Assembly: GCF_900106035.1 (NCBI RefSeq)
Contig: NZ_FNUC01000004.1
Coordinates: 2,852,001 to 2,916,000 of the forward strand
Direction: 5' to 3'
Source of the DNA: Jiangella alba
GTDB lineage: Bacteria > Actinomycetota > Actinomycetes > Jiangellales > Jiangellaceae
DNA: 64,000 bases
A program made the position numbers and the translations under genes. This document shows, piece by piece, positions 51,036 through 58,727 of the stretch. Below the pieces are notes generated by a model, which searched no databases, was not told where the DNA came from, and saw only the letters and a list, made by a program, of their open reading frames with translations. How positions within the stretch are numbered: position 1 is the first letter of the stretch; every line of letters starts with the position of its first letter.

Positions 51036-54000
51036 CCCCTGACGATGTGCTCGCCCTGACCGTTCCCGCCGAACCCGCACTGTCGCCGGACGGCGCCCGC
51101 GTCGCGTACGTCCTGAAGGGCAGCGACGGCGAGGCGGACGAGAACGTCTCGTCGCTGTGGCTGGCCGAGGCCGGCGCCGAGCCGCGCCGGCTCACCCACG
51201 GGCGGGCCGACGCGTCGCCCGCGTGGTCGCCGGACGGCACCCGGCTGGCCTTCCTGCGCGCCGTGGACGGGCCGCCGCAGCTGTGGCTGCTGCCGATGTC
51301 CGGCGGCGGCGAGCCGGTGGCGCTGACCGACCTGCCGAAGGGCGCCGGCGCGCCGGTGTGGAGCCCGGACGGCGCGCGCATCGCGTTCGCCGCCGCCGTC
51401 GACACCACGGGCCAGAAGGACACCGACCCGATCGTGCTGGACCGGCTCGGCTACAAGGCCGACGGCGCCGGGCTGCTGCGTGGCCTGCGCCAGCACGTGC
51501 ACGTCGTGGACGTCGCGACCGGCGACGTCACCCAGCTGACCGACGGCGACTGGAACGCCGGTGCGCCGGCGTGGTCGCCGGACGGCACCCGGCTGGCCTT
51601 CCCGGCGGTGACCTCGGCGGACGCCGACCTCACCATGGAGTCGTCGGTCTACGTGTTGCCGGCGGACGGCGGGCCGCTGGGCGAGCCCGCCGGCGAGCTG
51701 CGCGCCGCCGGCCCGGTGACGTGGACCCGGGACGGCGGCGCGCTGCTGGTCGTCGGGCAGCGCGAGCCCGCGGTGGCGCACCAGCGGCTGTTCCGCGTCC
51801 CGCTGGACGGCGGCCCGGCCGTCGACCTCACCGCCGACCTGGACCGCAACGTCATGGCCGGCGGACCCGGCTACCCCGGCGGGCTGCCGCAGCTCGCGGG
51901 CGCCGGAGATACCGTCGTGTTCTGCGCCCGGGACCGCGGCTGCACGCACGTGTACACCGTGGACGAGGGGCCGGTGCGGCCGCTTCTCGGCGGCGCCGGC
52001 CGGGTGGTGTCCGGGCTGTCCGTCGCCGGCGGCCGCGCCGCCGTCGTCGTCTCCGGGCACGGCTCGTACGGCGAGGTGGTGCTCGTCGACGTCGGCACCG
52101 GGGCCGAGACGACGCTGACCGCGCACTCGCCCGCGGACCTGGATCTGCCGGTCGCCGAGGAGCGGGTGTTCACCATCTCCGACGGCACCGAGGTGCACGG
52201 CTGGCTGCACCGCCCGGCCGGGGCGGCCGGCGCCACGCCGCTGCTGCTGGACATCCACGGCGGCCCGCACAACGCGTGGAGCCCGGTGCCCGACGTCGGC
52301 CACTCGTACCACCAGCTGCTGGTGGAGCAGGGGTGGTCGGTGCTGCTGCTCAACCCGCGGGCCAGCGACGGCTACGGCGAGGCGTTCTTCTCCGCCGCCG
52401 CCGGGCAGTGGGGGCGGGGCGACGAGCGCGACTTCCTGGAGCCGCTGGACCAGCTGGTCGCCGAGGGCGTCGCCGACCCCGACCGGCTGGCCGTCACCGG
52501 GTACAGCTACGGCGGCTACATGACCTGCTGGCTGACCGGGCGCACCGACCGCTTCGCCGCCGCGATCCCGGGCGGCTCGCTGACCGACATCACCAGCTTC
52601 GCCGGCACCTCCGACGCCGGGCACTACCTGGCCGCGTTCGAGACCGCCGTCCCGTTCACCGACCCCGAGGGCGCCGCCGCGCAGTCGCCGTACACGAACG
52701 TCGCGAACGTGACGACGCCGACGCTGCTGCTGCACGGCCTGAACGACGACCGCTGCCCGCCGGAGCAGGCCGAGCAGTGGTTCGCCGCCCTTCGCGCCCT
52801 CGGCGTCCCCGCCCGGCTGGTGCTCTACCCGGGCGCGTCGCACCTGTTCATCCTGGCCGGGCGCCCGTCGCACCGGCTCGACTACGCCCGCCGCATCGTC
52901 GACTGGGTCACGCAGCACACGTCGAAGAAGGAGAGCCCGATGACGACCACCACATCCTCCCTGGACGCCGCCCACTGGCAGCAGCGGCTGGACGAGCTGG
53001 CCGAGCGCTACCGCGTCCCCGGCGCCACGCTGGGCATCGCCCGCGGCGACGAGACCCTGGAGCTGGCCTTCGGCGTCACCAACGTCGACACCGGCGTCGA
53101 GGTCACCACCGACACGTTGTTCCAGATCGGCTCGATCACCAAGGTGTGGACGGCGACGGTCGTCATGGCGCTGGCCGACGCCGGCAAGCTGGACCTCGAC
53201 GAGCCGGTCGTCACGTACCTGCCGGAGCTGCGGCTGGCCGACGACGACGCCACCGCGCGGGTCACCATGCGGCACCTGCTGACGCACACCAGCGGCATCG
53301 ACGGCGACTTCTTCCTCGACACCGGCCGCGGCGACGACTGCCTGGAGAAGTACGTCGCGGCGCTGGCCGGGCTGCCACTCAACCACCCGCTCGGCGCCAC
53401 GTGGTCGTACTGCAACTCCGGGTTCACCACCGCCGGCCGGGTCATCGAGAAGCTCACCGGGCAGACCTGGGACACCGCGATGCGCGAGCTGCTGTACACG
53501 CCGCTCGGGCTGACCCACACGGTGACGCTGCCCGACGACGCGCTGCTCTACCGGACCGCCGTCGGCCACGTGCACGAGGAGGACGAGCCGTACCGCCGCG
53601 CCCCGGTCTGGGTGCTGCCCCGCTCGGCCGGTCCGGCCGGGCTGATCGCCGCCACCGTCGCCGACGTGCTCGCGTTCGCCCGCATGCACCTGGCCGGCGG
53701 GGTCGCCGCCGACGGCACCCGCGTGCTGGCCGAGGGCACCGCCGCGGCCATGCGCGAGGAGCGGGTCCGGCTGCCCGACCCGTACACGCTGGCCGACTCG
53801 TGGGGGCTCGGCTGGTTCCGGCTGGACTGGAACGGCACCCGGCTGTTCGGCCACGACGGCAACACCATCGGGCAGTCCGCGTTCCTGCGGGTGCTGCCCG
53901 ACCAGGACGTCGCCGTCACCCTGCTCACCAACGGCGGGCACACCCGCGACCTCTACGAGACGCTGATCCGGGAGATCTGCCGCGACGTCGCCGGCGTCGA

Positions 54001-54319
54001 GATGACCACCCCGCTGGCCCCGCCGGCCGAGCCGGTCGAGGCCGACATCGCCCCGTACGTGGGCACCTACGAGCGCACCAGCGTGCGGCTCGACGTCTGG
54101 CAGGGCGAGACCGGGCCGAAGTTGCGGCTGACGACGACCAGCGAGCTGGCCGGCATGGACGAGGAGCCCAAGGAGCTGGACCTCGTGCCGGTGCGCGACG
54201 GCCTGTACGTGACCCTGCTGCCCGGCAACGAGACCTGGATGCCGGTGACGTTCTACCAGCTCGCCGACGGGACGCCGTACCTGCACCTCGGGGTCCGTGC
54301 GACGCCGAAGGTCTCCTGA
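51032..54319 (+). CDS. S9 prolyl-oligopeptidase fused to class-C beta-lactamase-like (D-peptidase) domain
   Basis: A 1095-residue open frame. Residues 1-400: WD40/PD40-like propeller (LSPDGARVAYV, PAWSPDGTRLAFL). Residues ~400-630: alpha/beta-hydrolase peptidase, nucleophile in GYSYGGYMT near 491, Asp in LNDDRCPPEQ near 572, His in GASHLF near 603. Residues ~640-1010: class-C serine hydrolase with S-x-x-K in IGSITKVWTA near 700, YCN near 791 and HDG near 939, then a C-terminal lipocalin-like domain. The second domain resembles D-stereospecific peptidases/DD-peptidases. No signal peptide. An ATG at 52940 (MTTTTSS) has AAGGAG six bases upstream, so the hydrolase may also be made alone. Confidence 0.85.
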   Translation: MTPDDVLALTVPAEPALSPDGARVAYVLKGSDGEADENVSSLWLAEAGAEPRRLTHGRADASPAWSPDGTRLAFLRAVDGPPQLWLLPMSGGGEPVALTDLPKGAGAPVWSPDGARIAFAAAVDTTGQKDTDPIVLDRLGYKADGAGLLRGLRQHVHVVDVATGDVTQLTDGDWNAGAPAWSPDGTRLAFPAVTSADADLTMESSVYVLPADGGPLGEPAGELRAAGPVTWTRDGGALLVVGQREPAVAHQRLFRVPLDGGPAVDLTADLDRNVMAGGPGYPGGLPQLAGAGDTVVFCARDRGCTHVYTVDEGPVRPLLGGAGRVVSGLSVAGGRAAVVVSGHGSYGEVVLVDVGTGAETTLTAHSPADLDLPVAEERVFTISDGTEVHGWLHRPAGAAGATPLLLDIHGGPHNAWSPVPDVGHSYHQLLVEQGWSVLLLNPRASDGYGEAFFSAAAGQWGRGDERDFLEPLDQLVAEGVADPDRLAVTGYSYGGYMTCWLTGRTDRFAAAIPGGSLTDITSFAGTSDAGHYLAAFETAVPFTDPEGAAAQSPYTNVANVTTPTLLLHGLNDDRCPPEQAEQWFAALRALGVPARLVLYPGASHLFILAGRPSHRLDYARRIVDWVTQHTSKKESPMTTTTSSLDAAHWQQRLDELAERYRVPGATLGIARGDETLELAFGVTNVDTGVEVTTDTLFQIGSITKVWTATVVMALADAGKLDLDEPVVTYLPELRLADDDATARVTMRHLLTHTSGIDGDFFLDTGRGDDCLEKYVAALAGLPLNHPLGATWSYCNSGFTTAGRVIEKLTGQTWDTAMRELLYTPLGLTHTVTLPDDALLYRTAVGHVHEEDEPYRRAPVWVLPRSAGPAGLIAATVADVLAFARMHLAGGVAADGTRVLAEGTAAAMREERVRLPDPYTLADSWGLGWFRLDWNGTRLFGHDGNTIGQSAFLRVLPDQDVAVTLLTNGGHTRDLYETLIREICRDVAGVEMTTPLAPPAEPVEADIAPYVGTYERTSVRLDVWQGETGPKLRLTTTSELAGMDEEPKELDLVPVRDGLYVTLLPGNETWMPVTFYQLADGTPYLHLGVRATPKVS

Positions 54320-54323
54320 CGTC

Positions 54324-55154
54324 GTGGGGGAGGTCGAGGGGGAGCTGAAGGACGCGTTCGCAGCGGCCGGCGTGACCGGGTTCCTGCACGCGGCCGACGT
54401 CGGCTCCGGCGCCGAGGTGGGCGTCGAGCCGGACGCGCCGGTCGTCACCGCGAGCGTGTTCAAGATCCCGGTGCTGGTGGAGCTGTGCCGCCAGTTCGCG
54501 ACGGGTGAGCGCGCGCCCGCCGACCGGCTGCGGGTGCCGGCCGGCGGGCGGACGCTCGGCCCGACCGGGCTGTCGGTGATGCTGGACGACGCGGACCTGT
54601 CGCTGCGCGACGTCGCGTACCTGATGATGAGCGTCAGCGACAACCACGCGACGGACGCGCTGATGGCGCTGCTCGGCCGGGAGAAGATCAACGCCGGGAC
54701 GGCCGCGCTCGGGCTGACCGGGACGGTGCTGGAGGAGGACTGCGCCGGGCTGTTCCGGCTCATCGAGTCCGACGGCCTCGACGCCGTCCTCGACGCCAGG
54801 ACGACCAACCGCAGCACGCCGCGCGAGACCACGACGCTGCTGCGGCGCGTCTGGACCGCCGACGGGCTGCCGGCGGCCGCCTGCGACGAGATCCGCCGGA
54901 TCCTGGCACTTCAGGTGTGGCCACACCGGCTCACCTCGGGTTTTCCGGACGATGATGTACGGGTGAGCGGCAAAACCGGCACGTTGTCGCACGTGCGCAA
55001 CGAGGTGGGCGTCGTCGAGTACCCCGACGGCGGCACGTACGCGGTCGCCGTGTTCCTGCGGTTGCCTGGCGCTGAGTTCCGCAACCCGGCCGCCGACGCC
55101 GTCATCGGCACGGCCGCGCGGATCGCCGTCGACCACCTCCGGGCGGCCGCATGA
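54324..55154 (+). CDS. cytoplasmic class-A beta-lactamase-like serine hydrolase
   Basis: A 276-residue PBP-fold protein: S-x-x-K as Ser44-Val-Phe-Lys47, SDN at 105-107, KTG at 217-219. The omega-loop region reads DARTTNRSTPRETT, where class A enzymes have a Glu (E166), so deacylation of beta-lactams is not expected. No signal peptide, so it acts in the cytoplasm on imported substrate. The GTG at 54324 comes four bases after the previous stop; it overlaps the M20 gene by four bases. Peptidase or amidase acting on D-residue peptides is my inference. Confidence 0.8.
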   Translation: MGEVEGELKDAFAAAGVTGFLHAADVGSGAEVGVEPDAPVVTASVFKIPVLVELCRQFATGERAPADRLRVPAGGRTLGPTGLSVMLDDADLSLRDVAYLMMSVSDNHATDALMALLGREKINAGTAALGLTGTVLEEDCAGLFRLIESDGLDAVLDARTTNRSTPRETTTLLRRVWTADGLPAAACDEIRRILALQVWPHRLTSGFPDDDVRVSGKTGTLSHVRNEVGVVEYPDGGTYAVAVFLRLPGAEFRNPAADAVIGTAARIAVDHLRAAA

Positions 55155-56284
55155 GCAGCGTCGCCGCGATGACCGAGGACCTGCGCACGCTGGTCGAGTG
55201 CGAGTCGCCGTCGTCGTCGCTCGCCGCCGTCGCGGCGTCGGCCGAGGTCGTCGCCGCGCTGGGCGCGCGCCTCACCGGCGCCGAGCCGGAGCGGCTGGTC
55301 GTCGACGGGCGCACCCACCTGCGCTGGCGATTCGGGCCGCCCGGCGTGCTGCTGCTCGGCCACCACGACACCGTCTGGCCGGTCGGGTCGCTGATCGAGC
55401 ACCCGTGGCGCGTCGCCGACGGCCGGGCGTACGGTCCCGGCTGCTTCGACATGAAGGCCGGCCTGGTGCAGCTGTTCCACGCCCTCGCCGGGCTGTCGTC
55501 GCTGGACGGCATCACCGTGCTGGTCACCGGCGACGAGGAGCTGGGCGCGCTGACGTCGCGGCCGCTGCTGCACGAGGAGGCGGCCCGGGCGTCGGCCGCG
55601 TTCGTCCTCGAGGCGTCGGCCGACGGCGGCGCGCTGAAGACCGCGCGCAAGGGCGTCGCCTGGTACGAGGTGAAGGTCACCGGCCGGGCGGCGCACGCCG
55701 GGCTGGAGCCGTGGAACGGCGTGAACGCGGCGGTCGAGCTGGCGCACCAGATCCACGCCATCGCCGCGCTCGACCGCGGGCCCGCCGGCGCCACCGTCAC
55801 CCCGACCCTCACCACCGCCGGCACCACGGCGAACACCGTCCCGGCGACGGCGACGGTGCACGTGGACGCCCGGGTGCCGACGGCGGCCGAGGCGCGCCGG
55901 GTCGACGACGGGCTGGCCGCGCTGCGTCCGGTGCTGGACGGCGCGCGGGTCGAGGTGGTGCCCGGGCCGCGGCACCCGCCGTTCGAGCCGTCGTCGTCGG
56001 CGTCGCTGTTCGCGCTGGCCGTGACGGTGGCCGACGGGCTCGGGCTGGGGCCGCTGGCGTCGGCGCACGTGGGCGGCGCGTCCGACGGCAACATCGTCGC
56101 CGGCGACGGCACGCCGACGCTGGACGGGCTGGGCGCCGTAGGGGCCGGGGCGCACGCGCCCGGCGAGTACGTCCTCGTCGACGAGCTGCCGCGGCGGGCC
56201 GCGCTGCTGGCCGGGCTGGTCGACGCGGTGCGCTCGTCGAGCTGGACGAACGCGGCCGCCGCGGATCGGGCCGGACGACCATGA
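55151..56284 (+). CDS. M20-family zinc metallopeptidase / N-acyl-L-amino-acid deacylase-like
   Basis: A 377-residue M20 protein: metal ligands in LLLGHHDTVWP near 78, GPGCFDMKAG near 98 and VTGDEELGALTS near 130; dimerisation lid with VKVTGRAAHAGLEPWNGVNAAVELAHQIHAI; DARVPTAAEARRVDDGL; GGASDGNIVA near the end. In the D-to-L amino acid pathway an M20 enzyme hydrolyses the N-succinyl-L-amino acid, and the two following genes encode the other two activities. It overlaps both neighbours by four bases. Confidence 0.9.
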   Translation: MSSVAAMTEDLRTLVECESPSSSLAAVAASAEVVAALGARLTGAEPERLVVDGRTHLRWRFGPPGVLLLGHHDTVWPVGSLIEHPWRVADGRAYGPGCFDMKAGLVQLFHALAGLSSLDGITVLVTGDEELGALTSRPLLHEEAARASAAFVLEASADGGALKTARKGVAWYEVKVTGRAAHAGLEPWNGVNAAVELAHQIHAIAALDRGPAGATVTPTLTTAGTTANTVPATATVHVDARVPTAAEARRVDDGLAALRPVLDGARVEVVPGPRHPPFEPSSSASLFALAVTVADGLGLGPLASAHVGGASDGNIVAGDGTPTLDGLGAVGAGAHAPGEYVLVDELPRRAALLAGLVDAVRSSSWTNAAAADRAGRP

Positions 56285-57147
56285 CCGGCCTGCCGGAGCG
56301 GAGGATCATCGACGACATGGCAGCTCAGCCCGCCACCGTCGCCCGTCCGACCATCCGCGAACTGGCCGCGCTCGGCGACCTCGAGGAGGTCTACGCGCTG
56401 TTCGACCGGATCTGGCAGCCGGACCGGTCGAACCCGCCCGTCACCGTCGAGCACCTGCGCGCGCTCACCCACGCCGGCAACTACGTCGCCGGCGCCTACG
56501 ACGGCGACGAGCTGATCGGCGCCTGCGTCGGGTTCTTCGCCGCACCGCCGGGCCGGTCGATGCACTCGCACGTCGCGGGCGTCTCGTCCGCCGCGCGCGG
56601 CCGGCACGTCGGGTTCGCGCTGAAGGCGCACCAGCGCGACTGGGCGCTGGAGCGCGGGCTCAGCGAGATCACCTGGACGTTCGACCCGCTGGTGCGCCGC
56701 AACGCCTACTTCAACCTGGCCAAGCTGCAGGCCCGGCCGGGCGACTACCTCGTCGACTTCTACGGCGACATGGACGACGCGATCAACGGCGGGCAGGGCA
56801 GCGACCGGCTGCTGATGCGCTGGCGGCTGGACGCGCCGGAGGTGGTGGCGGCCGTCGCGGCCGGCGGCGGGACCGGCGCGGTGGTGCCTTCCGACGCCGT
56901 CGCGGCGCTGGCCGAGTCGCCGTCTGGCCGCGCGCTGGCCGCGCCCCGGTCGTCGTGGGCGCGGGCGGCGCGGGTGACGGTCGCGACCCCGCCGGACATC
57001 GAGGCGCTGCGCGCCGCCGACCCGGCCGCGGCCCGGCAGTGGCGCGGCGCGATGCGCGACGTGCTCGGCGAGCTGATCGGTGACGGGGCGCGGGTGAGCG
57101 GGTTCACCCGGTCCGGAACGTACGTGGTGGAGAGGACGGACACGTGA
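56281..57147 (+). CDS. GNAT acyltransferase (COG3375-like; candidate D-amino acid N-succinyltransferase)
   Basis: A 288-residue GNAT protein longer than usual: IRELAALGDLEEVYALFDRIWQPD, NYVAGAYDGDELIGACVGFFAAPPG, HSHVAGVSSAARGRHVGFALKAHQRDWALERGLSEITWTFDPLVRRNAYFNLAKLQARPGDYLVDFYG. This pattern matches the COG3375 group found next to NSAR genes, in which a member transfers succinyl from succinyl-CoA to D-amino acids. It lies between the M20 and the racemase genes with four-base overlaps. A second start (MAAQPATV, 36 bases later) is possible. Confidence 0.85.
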   Translation: MTGLPERRIIDDMAAQPATVARPTIRELAALGDLEEVYALFDRIWQPDRSNPPVTVEHLRALTHAGNYVAGAYDGDELIGACVGFFAAPPGRSMHSHVAGVSSAARGRHVGFALKAHQRDWALERGLSEITWTFDPLVRRNAYFNLAKLQARPGDYLVDFYGDMDDAINGGQGSDRLLMRWRLDAPEVVAAVAAGGGTGAVVPSDAVAALAESPSGRALAAPRSSWARAARVTVATPPDIEALRAADPAAARQWRGAMRDVLGELIGDGARVSGFTRSGTYVVERTDT

Positions 57148-58253
57148 AGATCACCGGGTTCGAGCTGCGCCGGATCGCAATGCCGCTGGTAGCGCCGTTC
57201 CGGACGTCGTTCGGCGTCGAGACCGAGCGGGACGTGCTGCTGATCCGCGCCGCGACCCCCGACGGCGACGGCTGGGGCGAGTGCGTCGCGATGAGCGAGC
57301 CGCTGTACTCGCCCGAGTTCGCCGACGGGGCCGCGCAGGTGATCGAGCGGTTCCTCGCGCCCCGGCTGTTCGCCGCCGGCGACCTCGGGCCGCTGGACGT
57401 CGCGCGGCTGCTCGAGCCCGTCCGCGGGCACCGGATGGCGAAGGCGGCGCTGGAGACGGCGGTCCTGGACGCGTGGCTGCGGGCGCGCGGCGAGTCGTTC
57501 GGGTCCTACCTCGGCGCCGTGCGCGACCGCGTGCCGGCCGGCGTCTCCGTCGGGATCATGGACTCGATCCCCGCCCTGCTGGACGCCGTCGCCGGGTATC
57601 TCGACCAGGGCTACCTGCGGATCAAGCTGAAGATCGAGCCCGGCTGGGACGTCGCGCCGGTGCGGGCGGTGCGGCAGCGCTTCGGTGACGACCTGTTGCT
57701 GCAGGTCGACGCGAACGCCGCCTACACGCTGGCCGACGCCCGGACGCTGGCCGCCCTCGACGCGTTCGGGCTGCTGCTGATCGAGCAGCCGCTGGCCGAG
57801 GACGACCTGCGCCAGCACGCCGTCCTGGCGCGGCTCCTCAGCACCCCGATCTGCCTCGACGAGTCGATCGAGTCGGCCAAGGACGCCGCCGACGCGCTGC
57901 TGCTCGGCGCCTGCTCGATCATCAACGTCAAGCCGGGCCGGGTCGGGGGCTACCTGGGGGCGCGGCGCATCCACGACCTCGCGGTGGCGCACGGCGCGGC
58001 GGTCTGGTGCGGCGGCATGCTGGAGACCGGCCTCGGCCGCGCGGCCAACATCGCGCTGGCGGCGCTGCCCGGCTTCACCCTCCCCGGCGACACGTCGGCG
58101 TCGGACCGCTACTTCGCCCAGGACGTGACGGCCCCCTTCGTGTTGGACGGCGGCCACGTGGCGGTGCCATCCGGCCCCGGCCTCGGCGTCGAGCCGCTGC
58201 CCGACGTCCTGGCCGCCCTGACCACCTCGACCAGCTGGCTCCCGGCCGCCTGA
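57144..58253 (+). CDS. OSBS/NSAR-like enolase-superfamily enzyme (N-succinylamino acid racemase candidate)
   Basis: A 369-residue muconate-lactonising-subgroup enolase protein. Acid/base KxK in RIKLKIEPG near 160; metal ligands Asp of VDANAAY (~189), Glu of LIEQPL (~213) and Asp of CLDES (~238); opposite Lys in NVKPGRVGG (~262). Members with this sequence type are o-succinylbenzoate synthase and/or N-succinylamino acid racemase. No men genes are present, and the GNAT and M20 neighbours point to NSAR function. Starts GTG, overlapping the GNAT stop. Its own stop TGA is the first codon of a 26-bp tandem repeat. Confidence 0.9.
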   Translation: MKITGFELRRIAMPLVAPFRTSFGVETERDVLLIRAATPDGDGWGECVAMSEPLYSPEFADGAAQVIERFLAPRLFAAGDLGPLDVARLLEPVRGHRMAKAALETAVLDAWLRARGESFGSYLGAVRDRVPAGVSVGIMDSIPALLDAVAGYLDQGYLRIKLKIEPGWDVAPVRAVRQRFGDDLLLQVDANAAYTLADARTLAALDAFGLLLIEQPLAEDDLRQHAVLARLLSTPICLDESIESAKDAADALLLGACSIINVKPGRVGGYLGARRIHDLAVAHGAAVWCGGMLETGLGRAANIALAALPGFTLPGDTSASDRYFAQDVTAPFVLDGGHVAVPSGPGLGVEPLPDVLAALTTSTSWLPAA

Positions 58254-58406
58254 CGAGAGGGGGTCGCTCGGCCGCCTGACGAGAGGGGGTCGCTCGGCCG
58301 CCTGACGAGAGGGGGTCGCTCGGCCGCCTGACGAGAGGGGGTCGCTCGGCCGCCTGACGAGAGGGGGTCGCTCGGCCGCCTGACGAGAGGGGGTCGCTCG
58401 GCCGCC
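58251..58406. repeat. six identical 26-bp tandem repeats
   Basis: Units start at 58251, 58277, 58303, 58329, 58355 and 58381; each opens TGACGAGAGGGGG and closes CGGCCGCC. All six are identical. The first T is the stop codon of the preceding gene. Being 26 bp, each unit shifts frame. Confidence 0.97.
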
Positions 58407-58457
58407 TTTGCAATGAGCACCCATACGCACCGGTGCGTATGGGTGCTCATTGCAAAG
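58406..58457. terminator. perfect 52-bp palindrome
   Basis: Two 26-bp arms meet at CACC|GGTG with no spacer; the left arm opens CTTTGCAATGAGCACC, the right arm is its exact complement. As RNA it makes a very stable hairpin, so it is a likely terminator of the operon in either direction, but symmetry this long could also be a recombination or protein-binding site. Confidence 0.8.
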
Positions 58458-58727
58458 CGCGCTGGACCGGCGCCTCGGCGGCCGCGGATGATCTCGACGA
58501 CGTCGGCGATGGCGTCCTTGGACAGCAGCATGCCGCCCAGCACCGACTGCTCGGCGGCGACGTCCTGCGGTGGCTCAGTGACGCTCACGCACACCGCTTC
58601 GGCACCGGATGGCGCACACATAGGGTCCAACGGCATTCGTGTCCGCGCACGAAGCGGGCAGCGCGGATTGTAGAGTTCGACGAACTCCTGCCGGTCGTCC
58701 GCGTGTTTGGCTTCAGAGGTGTTGCGC
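58458..58727. other. region between the palindrome and the pucR gene
   Basis: Apart from the dnaB fragment, 58589-58727 has no gene. It is less GC-rich than its neighbours, has ACATAGGGTCC near 58618 and AGAGG ten bases before the pucR ATG, so it contains the regulator's promoter; no clear boxes can be named. Confidence 0.45.
58481..58588 (-). pseudogene. truncated 5' fragment of a replicative helicase gene (dnaB)
   Basis: On the minus strand a GTG at 58588 opens MSVTEPPQDVAAEQSVLGG and then MLLSKDAIADVVEIIRG, the well-known N-terminus of actinobacterial DnaB. Homology stops after about 36 codons (~58481), 24 bases before the 52-bp palindrome. The frame then runs on through palindrome and repeats with no DnaB sequence. 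The functional gene must lie elsewhere (normally beside rplI). A relic of rearrangement. Confidence 0.75.

Noticed and set aside
50762-54832. 1356-codon open frame on the minus strand
   Set aside because: It lies opposite well-supported S9, hydrolase and ABC genes; such frames are common in GC-rich DNA, and the translation is low-complexity.
57144-58253. menaquinone biosynthesis menC
   Set aside because: No other men gene is near; the GNAT and M20 neighbours fit the N-succinylamino acid racemase role better, although OSBS activity cannot be excluded.
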